Below, piece by piece: positions 35,380-48,138 of a stretch of DNA of 64,000 nucleotides. Origin of the DNA: Rhabditoides inermis. Its lineage: Eukaryota; Nematoda; Chromadorea; Rhabditida; Rhabditidae. A program made the translations under genes and the position numbers. The notes under the pieces were generated by a model, which saw only the letters and a list, made by a program, of their open reading frames with translations, was not told the origin of the DNA and searched no databases. The stretch is taken from positions 431,733 to 495,732 of the forward strand of contig CAWZYM010000183.1 in the NCBI GenBank assembly GCA_963966185.1, read 5' to 3'. Numbering within the stretch: position 1 is the stretch's first letter; every line of letters begins with the position of its first letter.

Positions 35380-37370
35380 TCAGAATAATCAAAATGCCGA
35401 CATATGCCGGTCAGACTGCGGTTATCCAACGATGTTAGAAGTCGGTTGACAGTAGGGTTGTTTTAGGCCATTTCGCGCGTTCTGAGGACGTGCCCTAGAG
35501 AACCAACTGAATGCAAAGAACTATCAACTACACTATTCATTACTTCAGAAAAATAAAAATGCCGACATATGCCGGTCAGACTGCGGTTATCCAACGATGT
35601 TTGAAGTCGGTTGACAGTAGTGTTGTTTTAGGCCATTTCGCGGGTTTTGAGGACGTGCCGTAGAGAACCAACTGAATTCAAAGAACAATCAACTACACTA
35701 TTCATTACTTCAGAAAAATCAAAATGCCTATATATGCCGGTCAGACTGCGGTTATGCAACGATGTTTGAAGTCGGTTGATAGTAGTGTTGTTTTAGACCA
35801 TTTCGCCCGTTTCGAGGACGTGCCATCGGGAAACGAATGTTTGCAAATAACAATCAACCCCACTATATTTTACTCTCAAATTAAACAAAATGCCGACATA
35901 TGCCGGTCAGACTGCGGTTATCCAACGATGTTAGAAGTCGGTTGACAGTAGGGTTGTTTTAGGCCATTTCGCGCGTTCTGAGGACGTGCCCTAGAGAACC
36001 AACTGAGTGCAAAGAACTATCAACTACACTATTCATTACTTCAGAAAAATCAAAATGCCGACATATGCTGGTCAGACTGCGGTTATCCAACGATGTTTGA
36101 AGTCGGTTGATAGTAGTGTTGTTTTAGACCATTTCGCCCGTTTCGAGGACGTGCTCTCGGGAACCGAATGTTTGCAAATAACAATCAACCCCACATTTTT
36201 TTACTCTCAGAATAATCAAAATGCCGACATATGCCGGTCAGACTGCGGTTATCCAACGATGTTTGAAGTCGGTTGACAGTAGGGTTGTTTTAGACCATGT
36301 CGCGCGTTTCGAGGACGTGCCATCGGGAACCAACTGAATGCAAAGAACTATCAACTACACTATTCATTACTTCAGAAAAATCAAAATGCCGACATATGCC
36401 GGTCAGACTGCGGTTATCCAACGATGTTTGAAGTCGGTTGATAGTAGTGTTGTTTTAGACCATTTCGCCCGTTTCGAGGACGTGCTCTCGGGAACCGAAT
36501 GTTTGCAAATAACAATCAACCCCACATTTTTTCACTCTCAGAATAATCAAAATGCCGACATATGCCGGTCAGACTGCGGTTATGCAACGATGTTTGAAGT
36601 AGGTTGACAGTAGTGTTGTTTTAAACCATTTCGCCCGTTTTGAGGACGTGCCCTCGGAAACCGAATGTTTGCAAATAACAATCAACCCCACATTATTTTA
36701 CTCTCAGAATGAACAAAATGCCGACATATGCCGGTCAGACTGCGGTTATCCAACGATGTTAGAAGTCGGTTGACAGTAGGGTTGTTTTAGGCCATTTCGC
36801 GCGTTCTGAGGACGTGCCCTAGAGAACCACTGAATGCAAAGAACTATCAACTACACTATTCATTACTTCAGAAAAATCAAAATGCCGACATATGCCGGTC
36901 AGACTGCGGTTATCCAACGATGTTTGAAGTCGGTTGATAGTAGTGTTGTTTTAGACCATTTCGCCCGTTTCGAGTACGTGCTCTCGGGAACCGAATGTTT
37001 GCAAATAACAATCAACCCCACAATTTTTTACTCTCAGAATAATCGAAATGCCGACATATGCCGGTCAGACTGCGGTTATCCAACGATGTTTGAAGTCGGT
37101 TGACAGTAGGGTTGTTTTAGACAATGTCGCGCGTTTCGAGGACGTGCCATCGGGAACCGAATGTTGCAAATAACAATCAACCCCACCTTATTTTACTCTC
37201 AGAAAGAAAAAAAATGCCGACCTATGCCGGTCAGACTGCGGTTATCCAACGATGTTTGAAGTCGGTTGACAGTAGGGTTGTTTTAGGCCATTTCGCGCGT
37301 TCTGAGGACGTGCCCTAGAGAACCACTGAATGCAAAGAACTATCAACCACATTTTTCATCACTTTTAGAA
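35380..37370 (+). repeat. ~2-kb segment duplicated at about 56660-58650
   Basis: Units match at a constant offset of 21280 bp: 35724/57004, 36007/57287, 36338/57618 and 36834/58114. Rare shared changes include AAAATAAAAATGCC (35551/56831), ATGCCTATATATGCC (35725/57005), CTGAGTGCAAAG (36004/57284) and ATATGCTGGTC (36062/57342). The 1391-bp inverted blocks contain the reverse complement of the left part of this segment. Confidence 0.85.
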
Positions 37371-39860
37371 TAATCAAAATGCCGCTATATGCCGGTCAGA
37401 CTGCGGTTATGCAACGATGTTTGAAGTAGGTTGACAGTAGTGTTGTTTTAGACCATTTCGCCCGTTTTGAGGACGTGCCCTCGGGAACCGAATGTTTGCA
37501 AATAACAATCAACCCCACATTGTTTTACTCACAGAATGAACAAAATGCCGACATATGCCGGTCAGACTGCGGTTATCCAACGATGTTAGAAGTCGGTTGA
37601 CAGTAGGGTTGTTTTAGGCCATTTCGCGCGTTCTGAGGACGTGCCCTAGAGAACCACTGAATGCAAAGAACTATCAACCACACTTTTCATCACTTTTAGA
37701 ATAATCAAAATGCCGCTATATGCCGGTCAGACTGCGGTTATGCAACGATGTTTGAAGTAGGTTGACAGTAGTGTTGTTTTAAACCATTTCGCCCGTTTTG
37801 AGGACGTGCCCTCGGAAACCGAATGTTTGCAAATAACAATCAACCCCACATTATTTTACTCTCAGAATGAACAAAATGCCGACATATGCCGGTCAGCGGT
37901 TATCCAACGATGTTAGAAGTCGGTTGACAGTAGGGTTGTTTTAGGCCATTTCGCGCGTTCTGAGGACGTGCCCTAGAGAACCACTGAATGCAAAGAACTA
38001 TCAACTACACTATTCATTACTTCAGAAAAATCAAAATGCCGACATATGCCGGTCAGACTGCGGTTATCCAACGATGTTTGAAGTCGGTTGATAGTAGTGT
38101 TGTTTTAGACCATTTCGCCCGTTTCGAGTACGTGCTCTCGGGAACCGAATGTTTGCAAATAACAATCAACCCCACAATTTTTCACTCTCAGAATAATCGA
38201 AATGCCGACATATGCCGGTCAGACTGCGGTTATCCAACGATGTTTGAAGTCGGTTGACAGTAGGGTTGTTTTAGACCATGTCGCGCGTTTCGAGGACGTG
38301 CCATCGGGAACCGAATGTTGCAAATAACAATCAACCCCACCTTATTTTACTCTCAGAAAGAAAAAAATGCCGACCTATGCCGGTCAGACTGCGGTTATCC
38401 AACGATGTTTGAAGTCGGTTGACAGTAGGGTTGTTTTAGGCCATTTCGCGCGTTCTGAGGACGTGCCCTAGAGAACCACTGAATGCAAAGAACTATCAAC
38501 CACACTTTTCATCACTTTTAGAATAGTCAAAATGCCGCTATATGCCGGTCAGACTGCGGTTATGCAACGATGTTTGAAGTAGGTTGACAGTAGTGTTGTT
38601 TTAGACCATTTCGCCCGTTTTGAGGACGTGCCCTCGGGAACCGAATGTTTGCAAATAACAATCAACCCCACATTGTTTTACTCTCAGAATGAACACAATG
38701 CCGACATATGCCGGTCAGACTGCGGTTATCCAACGATGTTAGAAGTCGGTTGACAGTAGGGTTGTTTTAGGCCATTTCGCGCGTTCTGAGGACGTGCCCT
38801 AGAGAACCACTGAATGCAAAGAACTATCAACCACACTTTTCATCACTTTTAGAATAATCAAAATGCCGCTATATGCCGGTCAGACTGCGGTTATGCAACG
38901 ATGTTTGAAGTAGGTTGACAGTAGTGTTGTTTTAAACCATTTCGCCCGTTTTGAGGACGTGCCCTCGGAAACCGAATGTTTGCAAATAACAATCAACCCC
39001 ACATTATTTTACTCTCAGAATGAACAAAATGCCGACATATGCCGGTCAGCGGTTATCCAACGATGTTAGAAGTCGGTTGACAATAGGGTTGTTTTAGGCC
39101 ATTTCGCGCGTTCTGAGGACGTGCCCTAGAGAACCACTGAATGCAAAGAACTATCAACTACACTATTCATTACTTCAGAAAAATCAAAATGCCGACATAT
39201 GCCGGTCAGACTGCGGTTATCCAACGATGTTTGAAGTCGGTTGATAGTAGTGTTGTTTTAGACCATTTCGCCCGTTTCGAGTACGTGCTCTCGGGAACCG
39301 AATGTTTGCAAATAACAATCAACCCCACAATTTTTTACTCTCAGAATAATCGAAATGCCGACATATGCCGGTCAGACTGCGGTTATCCAACAATGTTTGA
39401 AGTCGGTTGACAGTAGGGTTGTTTTAGACCATGTCGCGCGTTTCGAGGACGTGCCATCGGGAACCGAATGTTGCAAATAACAATCAACCCCACCTTATTT
39501 TACTCTCAGAAAGAAAAAAATGCCGACCTATGCCGGTCAGACTGCGGTTATCCAACGATGTTTGAAGTCGGTTGACAGTAGGGTTGTTTTAGGCCATTTC
39601 GCGCGTTCTGAGGACGTGCCCTAGAGAACCACTGAATGCAAAGAACTATCAACCACACTTTTCATCACTTTTAGAAAAATCAAAATGCCGCTATATGCCG
39701 GTCAGACTGCGGTTATCCAACGATGTTTGAAGTAGGTTGACAGTAGTGTTGTTTTAGACCATTTCGCCCGTTTTGAGGACGTGCCCTCGGGAACCGAATG
39801 TTTGCAAATAACAATCAACCCCACATTATTTAACTATCAGAATAAACAAAATGCCGACAT
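36834..39860 (+). repeat. 7-mer HOR, ~1154 bp, first series
   Basis: Copies start at 36834, 37988 and 39141. The order is A with CGAGTACGTGCTC and AATCGAAATGCC, then C, D, E (TTTTAGACC), D, E (TTTTAAACC), and a B-like unit whose head has a 4-bp deletion (GGTCAGCGG for GGTCAGACTGCGG). Further copies start at about 42831, 44808, 51801, 52955, 54109 (shortened) and 62240. The third copy leaves the standard order at about 39660. Confidence 0.86.
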
Positions 39861-41163
39861 ATGCCGGTCAGACTGCGGTTGTCCAACGATGTTTGAAGTC
39901 GGTTGACAGTAGGGTTGTTTTCATTGCGCGCGTTCTGAGGACGTGACCTAGAGAACCAATTGAATGCAAAGAACTTTCAACTACACTATTCATTACTTCA
40001 GAAAAATCAAAATGCCGACATATGCCGGTCAGACTGCGGTTATCCAACGATGTTTGAAGTCGGTTGATAGTAGTGTTGTTTAGGCCATTTCGCGGGTTTT
40101 GAGGACGTGCCGTAGAGAACCAACGGAATCCAAAGAACAACCAACCACACTAGTCATTACTTCAGAGAAATCAAAATGCCGATATATGCCGGTCAGACTG
40201 CGGTTATGCAACGATGTTTGAAGTCGGTTGATAGTAGTGTTGTTTTAGACCATTTCGCCCGTTTCGAGGACGTGCCCTCGGGAAACGAATGTTTGCAAAT
40301 AACAATCAACCCCACTATAATTCACTCTCAGAATGAACAAAATGCCGACATATGCCGGTCAGACTGCGGTTATCCAACGATGTTAGAAGTCGGTTGACAG
40401 TAGGGTTGTTTTAGGCCATTTCGCGCGTTCTGAGGACGTGCCCTAGAGAACCAACTGAATGCAAAGAACTATCAACTACACTATTCATTACTTCAGAAAA
40501 ATCAAAATGCCGACATATGCCGGTCAGACTGCGGTTATCTAACGATGTTTGAAGTCGGTTGATAGTAGTGTTGTTTTAGACCATTTCGCCCGTTTCGAGG
40601 ACGCGCTCTCGGGAACCGAATGTTTGCAAATAACAATCAACCCCACATTTTTTTACTTACAGAATAATCAAAATGCCGACATAAGCCGGTCAGACTGCGG
40701 TTATCCAACGATGTTAGAAGTCGGTTGACAGTAGGGTTGTTTTAGGCCATTTCGCGCGTTCTGAGGACGTGCCCTAGAAAACCAACTGAATGCAAAGAAC
40801 TATCAACTACACTATTCATTACTTCAGAAAAATCGAAATGCCGACATATGCCGGTCAGACTGCGGTTATCCAACGATGTTTGAAGTCGGTTGACAGTAGT
40901 GTTGTTTTAGGCCATTTCGCGGGTTTTGAGGACGTGCCGTAGAGAACCAACTGAATGCAAAGAACTATCAACTACACTATTCATTACTCCAGAAAAATCA
41001 AAATGCCGACATATGCCGGTCAGACTGCGGTTATCCAACGATGTTTAAAGTCGGTTGACAGTAGGGTTGTTTTAGGCCAGTTCGCGGGTTTGAGGACGTG
41101 CCCTCGGAAATCGAATGTTTGCAAATAACAATCAACCCCACATCATTTCACTCTCAGATTAAA

Positions 41164-41370
41164 CAAAATGCCAACATATACCGGTCAGACTGCGGTCATC
41201 CAACGATGTTTGAAGTCGGTTGATAGTAGTGTTGTTTTAGACCATTTCGCCTGTTTCGAGGACGTGCCCTCGGGAACCGAATGTTTGCAAATAACAATCA
41301 ACCCCACATTATTTCAGACTTCAAACATCGTTGGATAACCGCAGTCTGACCAGCATATGTCGGCATTTTG
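41164..41370. repeat. Inverted repeat at the left inversion junction
   Basis: Forward monomer head 41164-41217 and reverse head 41317-41370 are complementary, with about 4 mismatches, and enclose a 99-base loop (41218-41316). The equivalent structure lies near 47986-48192 in the second copy. Confidence 0.75.
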
Positions 41371-42707
41371 ATTTTTCTGAAGTAATGAATAGTGTAGTTG
41401 ATAGTTCTTTGCACTCAGTTGGTTCTCTAGGGCACGTCCTCAGAACGCGCGAAATGGCCTAAAACAACCCTACTGTCAACCGACTTCTAACATCGTTGGA
41501 TAACCGCAGTCTGACCGGCATATGTCGGCATTTTGTTTAATTTGAGAGTAAAATATAGTGGGGTTGATTGTTATTTGCAAACATTCGTTTCCCGATGGCA
41601 CGTCCTCGAAACGGGCGAAATGGTCTAAAACAACACTACTATCAACCGACTTCAAACATCGTTGCATAACCGCAGTCTGACCGGCATATATAGGCATTTT
41701 GATTTTTCTGAAGTAATGAATAGTGTAGTTGATTGTTCTTTGAATTCAGTTGGTTCTCTACGGCACGTCCTCAAAACCCGCGAAATGGCCTAAAACAACA
41801 CTACTGTCAACCGACTTCAAACATCGTTGGATAACCGCAGTCTGACCGGCATACGTCGGCATTTTTATTTTTCTGAAGTAATGAATAGTGTAGTTGATAG
41901 TTCTTTGCATTCAGTTGGTTCTCTAGGGCACGTCCTCAGAACGCGCGAAATGGCCTAAAACAACCCTACTGTCAACCGACTTCTAACATCGTTGGATAAC
42001 CGCAGTCTGACCGGCATATGTCGGCATTTTGATTATTCTGAGAGTAAAATATAGTGGGGTTGATTGTTATTCGCAAACATTCGGTTCCCGAGGGCACGTC
42101 CTCAAAACCCGCGAAATGGCCTAAAACAACCCTACTGTCAACCGACTTCAAACATCGTTGGATAACCGCAGTCTGACCGGCATATGTCGGCATTTTGTTT
42201 ATTCTGAAAGTAAAATATAGTGGGGTTGATTGTTATTTGCAAACATTCGGTTCCCGAGGGCACGTCCTCGAAACGGGCGAAATGGTCTAAAACAACACTA
42301 CTATCAACCGACTTCAAACATCGTTGCATAACCGCAGTCTGACCGGCATATATCGGCATTTTGATTTTTCTGAAGTAATGAATAGTGTGGTTGATTGTTT
42401 TTTGAATTCAGTTGGTTCTCTACGGCACGTCCTCAAAACCCGCGAAATGGCCTAAAACAACACTACTGTCAACCGATTTCAAACATCGTTGGATAACCGC
42501 AGTCTGACCGGCATATGTCGGCATTTTGTTTATTCTGAGAGTGAAATAATGAGGGGTTGATTGTTATTTGCAAACATTCGGTTCCCGAGGGCACGTCCTC
42601 GAAACGGGCGAAATGGCCTAAAACAACCCTACTGTCAACCGACTTCAAACATCGTTGGATAACCGCAGTCTGACCGGTATATGTCGGCATTTTGTTTAAT
42701 CTGAGAG
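41317..42707 (-). repeat. Inverted block of satellite, copy 1 (1391 bp)
   Basis: Orientation flips at 41316/41317, where CCCACATTATTTCA is followed by GACTTCAAACATCG. It flips back at about 42707/42709, where TTTAATCTGAGAG is followed by TTCAAAATGCC. The block is the reverse complement of 55993-57384, including its rare variants (CAGCATATGTCGG, ATATAGGCATTTTG, GGCATTTTTATTTTTC). It is one base shorter because of an A-run of 6 instead of 7. Both breakpoints lie inside monomers and break the repeat phase. Confidence 0.93.
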
Positions 42708-42816
42708 TTCAAAATGCCGACATATGCCGGTCAGACTGCGGTTATGCAACGATGTTTGAAGTAGGTTGACAGTAGGGTTGTTTTAGGCCATTTCGCGCGT
42801 TCTGAGGACGTGCCCT
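42588..42816. repeat. Long near-perfect hairpin at the right inversion junction, copy 1
   Basis: The arms 42588-42694 and 42710-42816 (107 bp each) are complementary with 6 mismatches that I can count. The innermost 85 bp have only 3. The spacer is 15 bases (42695-42709). The hairpin arises because a reverse-strand head abuts a forward-strand head. Palindromes of this size can extrude as cruciforms and are often sites of breakage. Confidence 0.88.
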
Positions 42817-45800
42817 AGAGAACCACTGAATGCAAAGAACTATCAACTACACTATTCATTTACTTCAGAAAAATCAAAATGCCGACATATGCCGGTCAGA
42901 CTGCGGTTATCCAACGATGTTTGAAGTCGGTTGATAGTAGTGTTGTTTTAGACCATTTCGCCCGTTTCGAGTACGTGCTCTCGGGAACCGAATGTTTGCA
43001 AATAACAATCAACCCCACAATTTTTTACTCTCAGAATAATCGAAATGCCGACATATGCCGGTCAGACTGCGGTTATCCAACGATGTTTGAAGTCGGTTGA
43101 CAGTAGGGTTGTTTTAGACAATGTCGCGCGTTTCGAGGACGTGCCATCGGGAACCGAATGTTGCAAATAACAATCAACCCCACCTTATTTTACTCTCAGA
43201 AAGAAAAAAAATGCCGACCTATGCCGGTCAGACTGCGGTTATCCAACGATGTTTGAAGTCGGTTGACAGTAGGGTTGTTTTAGGCCATTTCGCGCGTTCT
43301 GAGGACGTGCCCTAGAGAACCACTGAATGCAAAGAACTATCAACCACACTTTTCATCACTTTTAGAATAATCAAAATGCCGCTATATGCCGGTCAGACTG
43401 CGGTTATGCAACGATGTTTGAAGTAGGTTGACAGTAGTGTTGTTTTAGACCATTTCGCCCGTTTTGAGGACGTGCCCTCGGGAACCGAATGTTTGCAAAT
43501 AACAATCAACCCCACATTGTTTTACTCACAGAATGAACAAAATGCCGACATATGCCGGTCAGACTGCGGTTATCCAACGATGTTAGAAGTCGGTTGACAG
43601 TAGGGTTGTTTTAGGCCATTTCGCGCGTTCTGAGGACGTGCCCTAGAGAACCACTGAATGCAAAGAACTATCAACCACACTTTTCATCACTTTTAGAATA
43701 ATCAAAATGCCGCTATATGCCGGTCAGACTGCGGTTATGCAACGATGTTTGAAGTAGGTTGACAGTAGTGTTGTTTTAAACCATTTCGCCCGTTTTGAGG
43801 ACGTGCCCTCGGAAACCGAATGTTTGCAAATAACAATCAACCCCACATTATTTTACTCTCAGAATGAACAAAATGCCGACATATGCCGGTCAGCGGTTAT
43901 CCAACGATGTTAGAAGTCGGTTGACAGTAGGGTTGTTTTAGGCCATTTCGCGCGTTCTGAGGACGTGCCCTAGAGAACCACTGAATGCAAAGAACTATCA
44001 ACTACACTATTCATTACTTCAGAAAAATCAAAATGCCGACATATGCCGGTCAGACTGCGGTTATCCAACGATGTTTGAAGTCGGTTGATAGTAGTGTTGT
44101 TTTAGACCATTTCGCCCGTTTCGAGTACGTGCTCTCGGGAACCGAATGTTTGCAAATAACAATCAACCCCACAATTTTTTACTCTCAGAATAATCGAAAT
44201 GCCGACATATGCCGGTCAGACTGCGGTTATCCAACGATGTTTGAAGTCGGTTGACAGTAGGGTTGTTTTAGACCATGTCGCGCGTTTCGAGGACGTGCCA
44301 TCGGGAACCGAATGTTGCAAATAACAATCAACCCCACCTTATTTTACTCTCAGAAAGAAAAAAATGCCGACCTATGCCGGTCAGACTGCGGTTATCCAAC
44401 GATGTTTGAAGTCGGTTGACAGTAGGGTTGTTTTAGGCCATTTCGCGCGTTCTGAGGACGTGCCCTAGAGAACCACTGAATGCAAAGAACTATCAACCAC
44501 ACTTTTCATCACTTTTAGAAAAATCAAAATGCCGCTATATGCCGGTCAGACTGCGGTTATCCAACGATGTTTGAAGTAGGTTGACAGTAGTGTTGTTTTA
44601 GACCATTTCGCCCGTTTTGAGGACGTGCCCTCGGGAACCGAATGTTTGCAAATAACAATCAACCCCACATTATTTAACTATCAGAATAAACAAAATGCCG
44701 ACATATGCCGGTCAGACTGCGGTTGTCCAACGATGTTTGAAGTCGGTTGACAGTAGGGTTGTTTTCATTTCGCGCGTTCTGAGGACGTGACCTAGAGAAC
44801 CAATTGAATGCAAAGAACTATCAACTACACTATTCATTACTTCAGAAAAATCAAAATGCCGACATATGCCGGTCAGACTGCGGTTATCCAACGATGTTTG
44901 AAGTCGGTTGATAGTAGTGTTGTTTTAGACCATTTCGCCCGTTTCGAGTACGTGCTCTCGGGAACCGAATGTTTGCAAATAACAATCAACCCCACAATTT
45001 TTCACTCTCAGAATAATCGAAATGCCGACATATGCCGGTCAGACTGCGGTTATCCAACGATGTTTGAAGTCGGTTGACAGTAGGGTTGTTTTAGACCATG
45101 TCGCGCGTTTCGAGGACGTGCCATCGGGAACCGAATGTTGCAAATAACAATCAACCCCACCTTATTTTACTCTCAAAAAGAAAAAAAAATGCCGACCTAT
45201 GCCGGTCAGACTGCGGTTATCCAACGATGTTTGAAGTCGGTTGACAGTAGGGTTGTTTTAGGCCATTTCGCGCGTTCTGAGGACGTGCCCTAGAGAACCA
45301 CTGAATGCAAAGAACTATCAACCACACTTTTCATCACTTTTAGAATAATCAAAATGCCGCTATATGCCGGTCAGACTGCGGTTATGCAACGATGTTTGAA
45401 GTAGGTTGACAGTAGTGTTGTTTTAGACCATTTCGCCCGTTTTGAGGACGTGCCCTCGGGAACCGAATGTTTGCAAATAACAATCAACCCCACATTGTTT
45501 TACTCTCAGAATGAACACAATGCCGACATATGCCGGTCAGACTGCGGTTATCCAACGATGTTAGAAGTCGGTTGACAGTAGGGTTGTTTTAGGCCATTTC
45601 GCGCGTTCTGAGGACGTGCCCTAGAGAACCACTGAATGCAAAGAACTATCAACCACACTTTTCATCACTTTTAGAATAATCAAATTGCCGCTATATGCCG
45701 GTCAGACTGCGGTTATGCAACGATGTTTGAAGTAGGTTGACAGTAGTGTTGTTTTAAACCATTTCGCCCGTTTTGAGGACGTGCCCTCGGAAACCGAATG

Positions 45801-48138
45801 TTTGCAAATAACAATCAACCCCACATTATTTTACTCTCAGAATGAACAAAATGCCGACATATGCCGGTCAGCGGTTATCCAACGATGTTAGAAGTCGGTT
45901 GACAGTAGGGTTGTTTTAGGCCATTTCGCGCGTTCTGAGGACGTGCCCTAGAGAACCACTGAATGCAAAGAACTATCAACTACACTATTCATTACTTCAG
46001 AAAAATCAAAATGCCGACATATGCCGGTCAGACTGCGGTTATCCAACGATGTTTGAAGTCGGTTGATAGTAGTGTTGTTTTAGACCATTTCGCCCGTTTC
46101 GAGTACGTGCTCTCGGGAACCGAATGTTTGCAAATAACAATCAACCCCACAATTTTTTACTCTCAGAATAATCGAAATGCCGACATATGCCGGTCAGACT
46201 GCGGTTATCCAACGATGTTTGAAGTCGGTTGACAGTAGGGTTGTTTTAGACCATGTCGCGCGTTTCGAGGACGTGCCATCGGGAACCGAATGTTGCAAAT
46301 AACAATCAACCCCACCTTATTTTACTCTCAGAAAGAAAAAAATGCCGACCTATGCCGGTCAGACTGCGGTTATCCAACGATGTTTGAAGTCGGTTGACAG
46401 TAGGGTTGTTTTAGGCCATTTCGCGCGTTCTGAGGACGTGCCCTAGAGAACCACTGAATGCAAAGAACTATCAACCACACTTTTCATCACTTTTAGAAAA
46501 ATCAAAATGCCGCTATATGCCGGTCAGACTGCGGTTATCCAACGATGTTTGAAGTAGGTTGACAGTAGTGTTGTTTTAGACCATTTCGCCCGTTTTGAGG
46601 ACGTGCCCTCGGGAACCGAATGTTTGCAAATAACAATCAACCCCACATTATTTAACTATCAGAATAAACAAAATGCCGACATATGCCGGTCAGACTGCGG
46701 TTGTCCAACGATGTTTGAAGTCGGTTGACAGTAGGGTTGTTTTCATTTCGCGCGTTCTGAGGACGTGACCTAGAGAACCAATTGAATGCAAAGAACTTTC
46801 AACTACACTATTCATTACTTCAGAAAAATCAAAATGCCGACATATGCCGGTCAGACTGCGGTTATCCAACGATGTTTGAAGTCGGTTGATAGTAGTGTTG
46901 TTTAGGCCATTTCGCGGGTTTTGAGGACGTGCCGTAGAGAACCAACGGAATCCAAAGAACAATCAACCACACTAGTCATTACTTCAGAGAAATCAAAATG
47001 CCGATATATGCCGGTCAGACTGCGGTTATGCAACGATGTTTGAAGTCGGTTGATAGTAGTGTTGTTTTAGACCATTTCGCCCGTTTCGAGGACGTGCCCT
47101 CGGGAAACGAATGTTTGCAAATAACAATCAACCCCACTATAATTCACTCTCAGAATGAACAAAATGCCGACATATGCCGGTCAGACTGCGGTTATCCAAC
47201 GATGTTAGAAGTCGGTTGACAGTAGGGTTGTTTTAGGCCATTTCGCGCGTTCTGAGGACGTGCCCTAGAGAACCAACTGAATGCAAAGAACTATCAACTA
47301 CACTATTCATTACTTCAGAAAAATCAAAATGCCGACATATGCCGGTCAGACTGCGGTTATCTAACGATGTTTGAAGTCGGTTGATAGTAGTGTTGTTTTA
47401 GACCATTTCGCCCGTTTCGAGGACGCGCTCTCGGGAACCGAATGTTTGCAAATAACAATCAACCCCACATTTTTTTACTTACAGAATAATCAAAATGCCG
47501 ACATAAGCCGGTCAGACTGCGGTTATCCAACGATGTTAGAAGTCGGTTGACAGTAGGGTTGTTTTAGGCCATTTCGCGCGTTCTGAGGACGTGCCCTAGA
47601 AAACCAACTGAATGCAAAGAACTATCAACTACACTATTCATTACTTCAGAAAAATCGAAATGCCGACATATGCCGGTCAGACTGCGGTTATCCAACGATG
47701 TTTGAAGTCGGTTGACAGTAGTGTTGTTTTAGGCCATTTCGCGGGTTTTGAGGACGTGCCGTAGAGAACCAACTGAATGCAAAGAACTATCAACTACACT
47801 ATTCATTACTCCAGAAAAATCAAAATGCCGACATATGCCGGTCAGACTGCGGTTATCCAACGATGTTTAAAGTCGGTTGACAGTAGGGTTGTTTTAGGCC
47901 AGTTCGCGGGTTTGAGGACGTGCCCTCGGAAATCGAATGTTTGCAAATAACAATCAACCCCACATCATTTCACTCTCAGATTAAACAAAATGCCAACATA
48001 TACCGGTCAGACTGCGGTCATCCAACGATGTTTGAAGTCGGTTGATAGTAGTGTTGTTTTAGACCATTTCGCCTGTTTCGAGGACGTGCCCTCGGGAACC
48101 GAATGTTTGCAAATAACAATCAACCCCACATTATTTCA

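Larger units (their letters stand above)
37988..44807 (+). repeat. 6.8-kb segmental duplication, copy 1 (contains an inversion)
   Basis: Matches to the next segment run at offset 6820-6822 from 37988/44808 through 42690/49512, including the inverted block, and at larger offsets after that. The junction at about 44807 joins the 39.96-kb-type CAATTGAATGC to the start of the 7-mer HOR. Downstream of the inversion this copy lacks one monomer (166 bp): an E head (GAAGTAGG) runs straight into a B tail at about 42765. Confidence 0.86.

Noticed and set aside
41317..42707. The inverted block as an inserted mobile element
   Set aside because: It consists wholly of ordinary monomers matching 55993-57384 and carries no terminal repeats or target-site duplication, so it is an inversion rather than an insertion.
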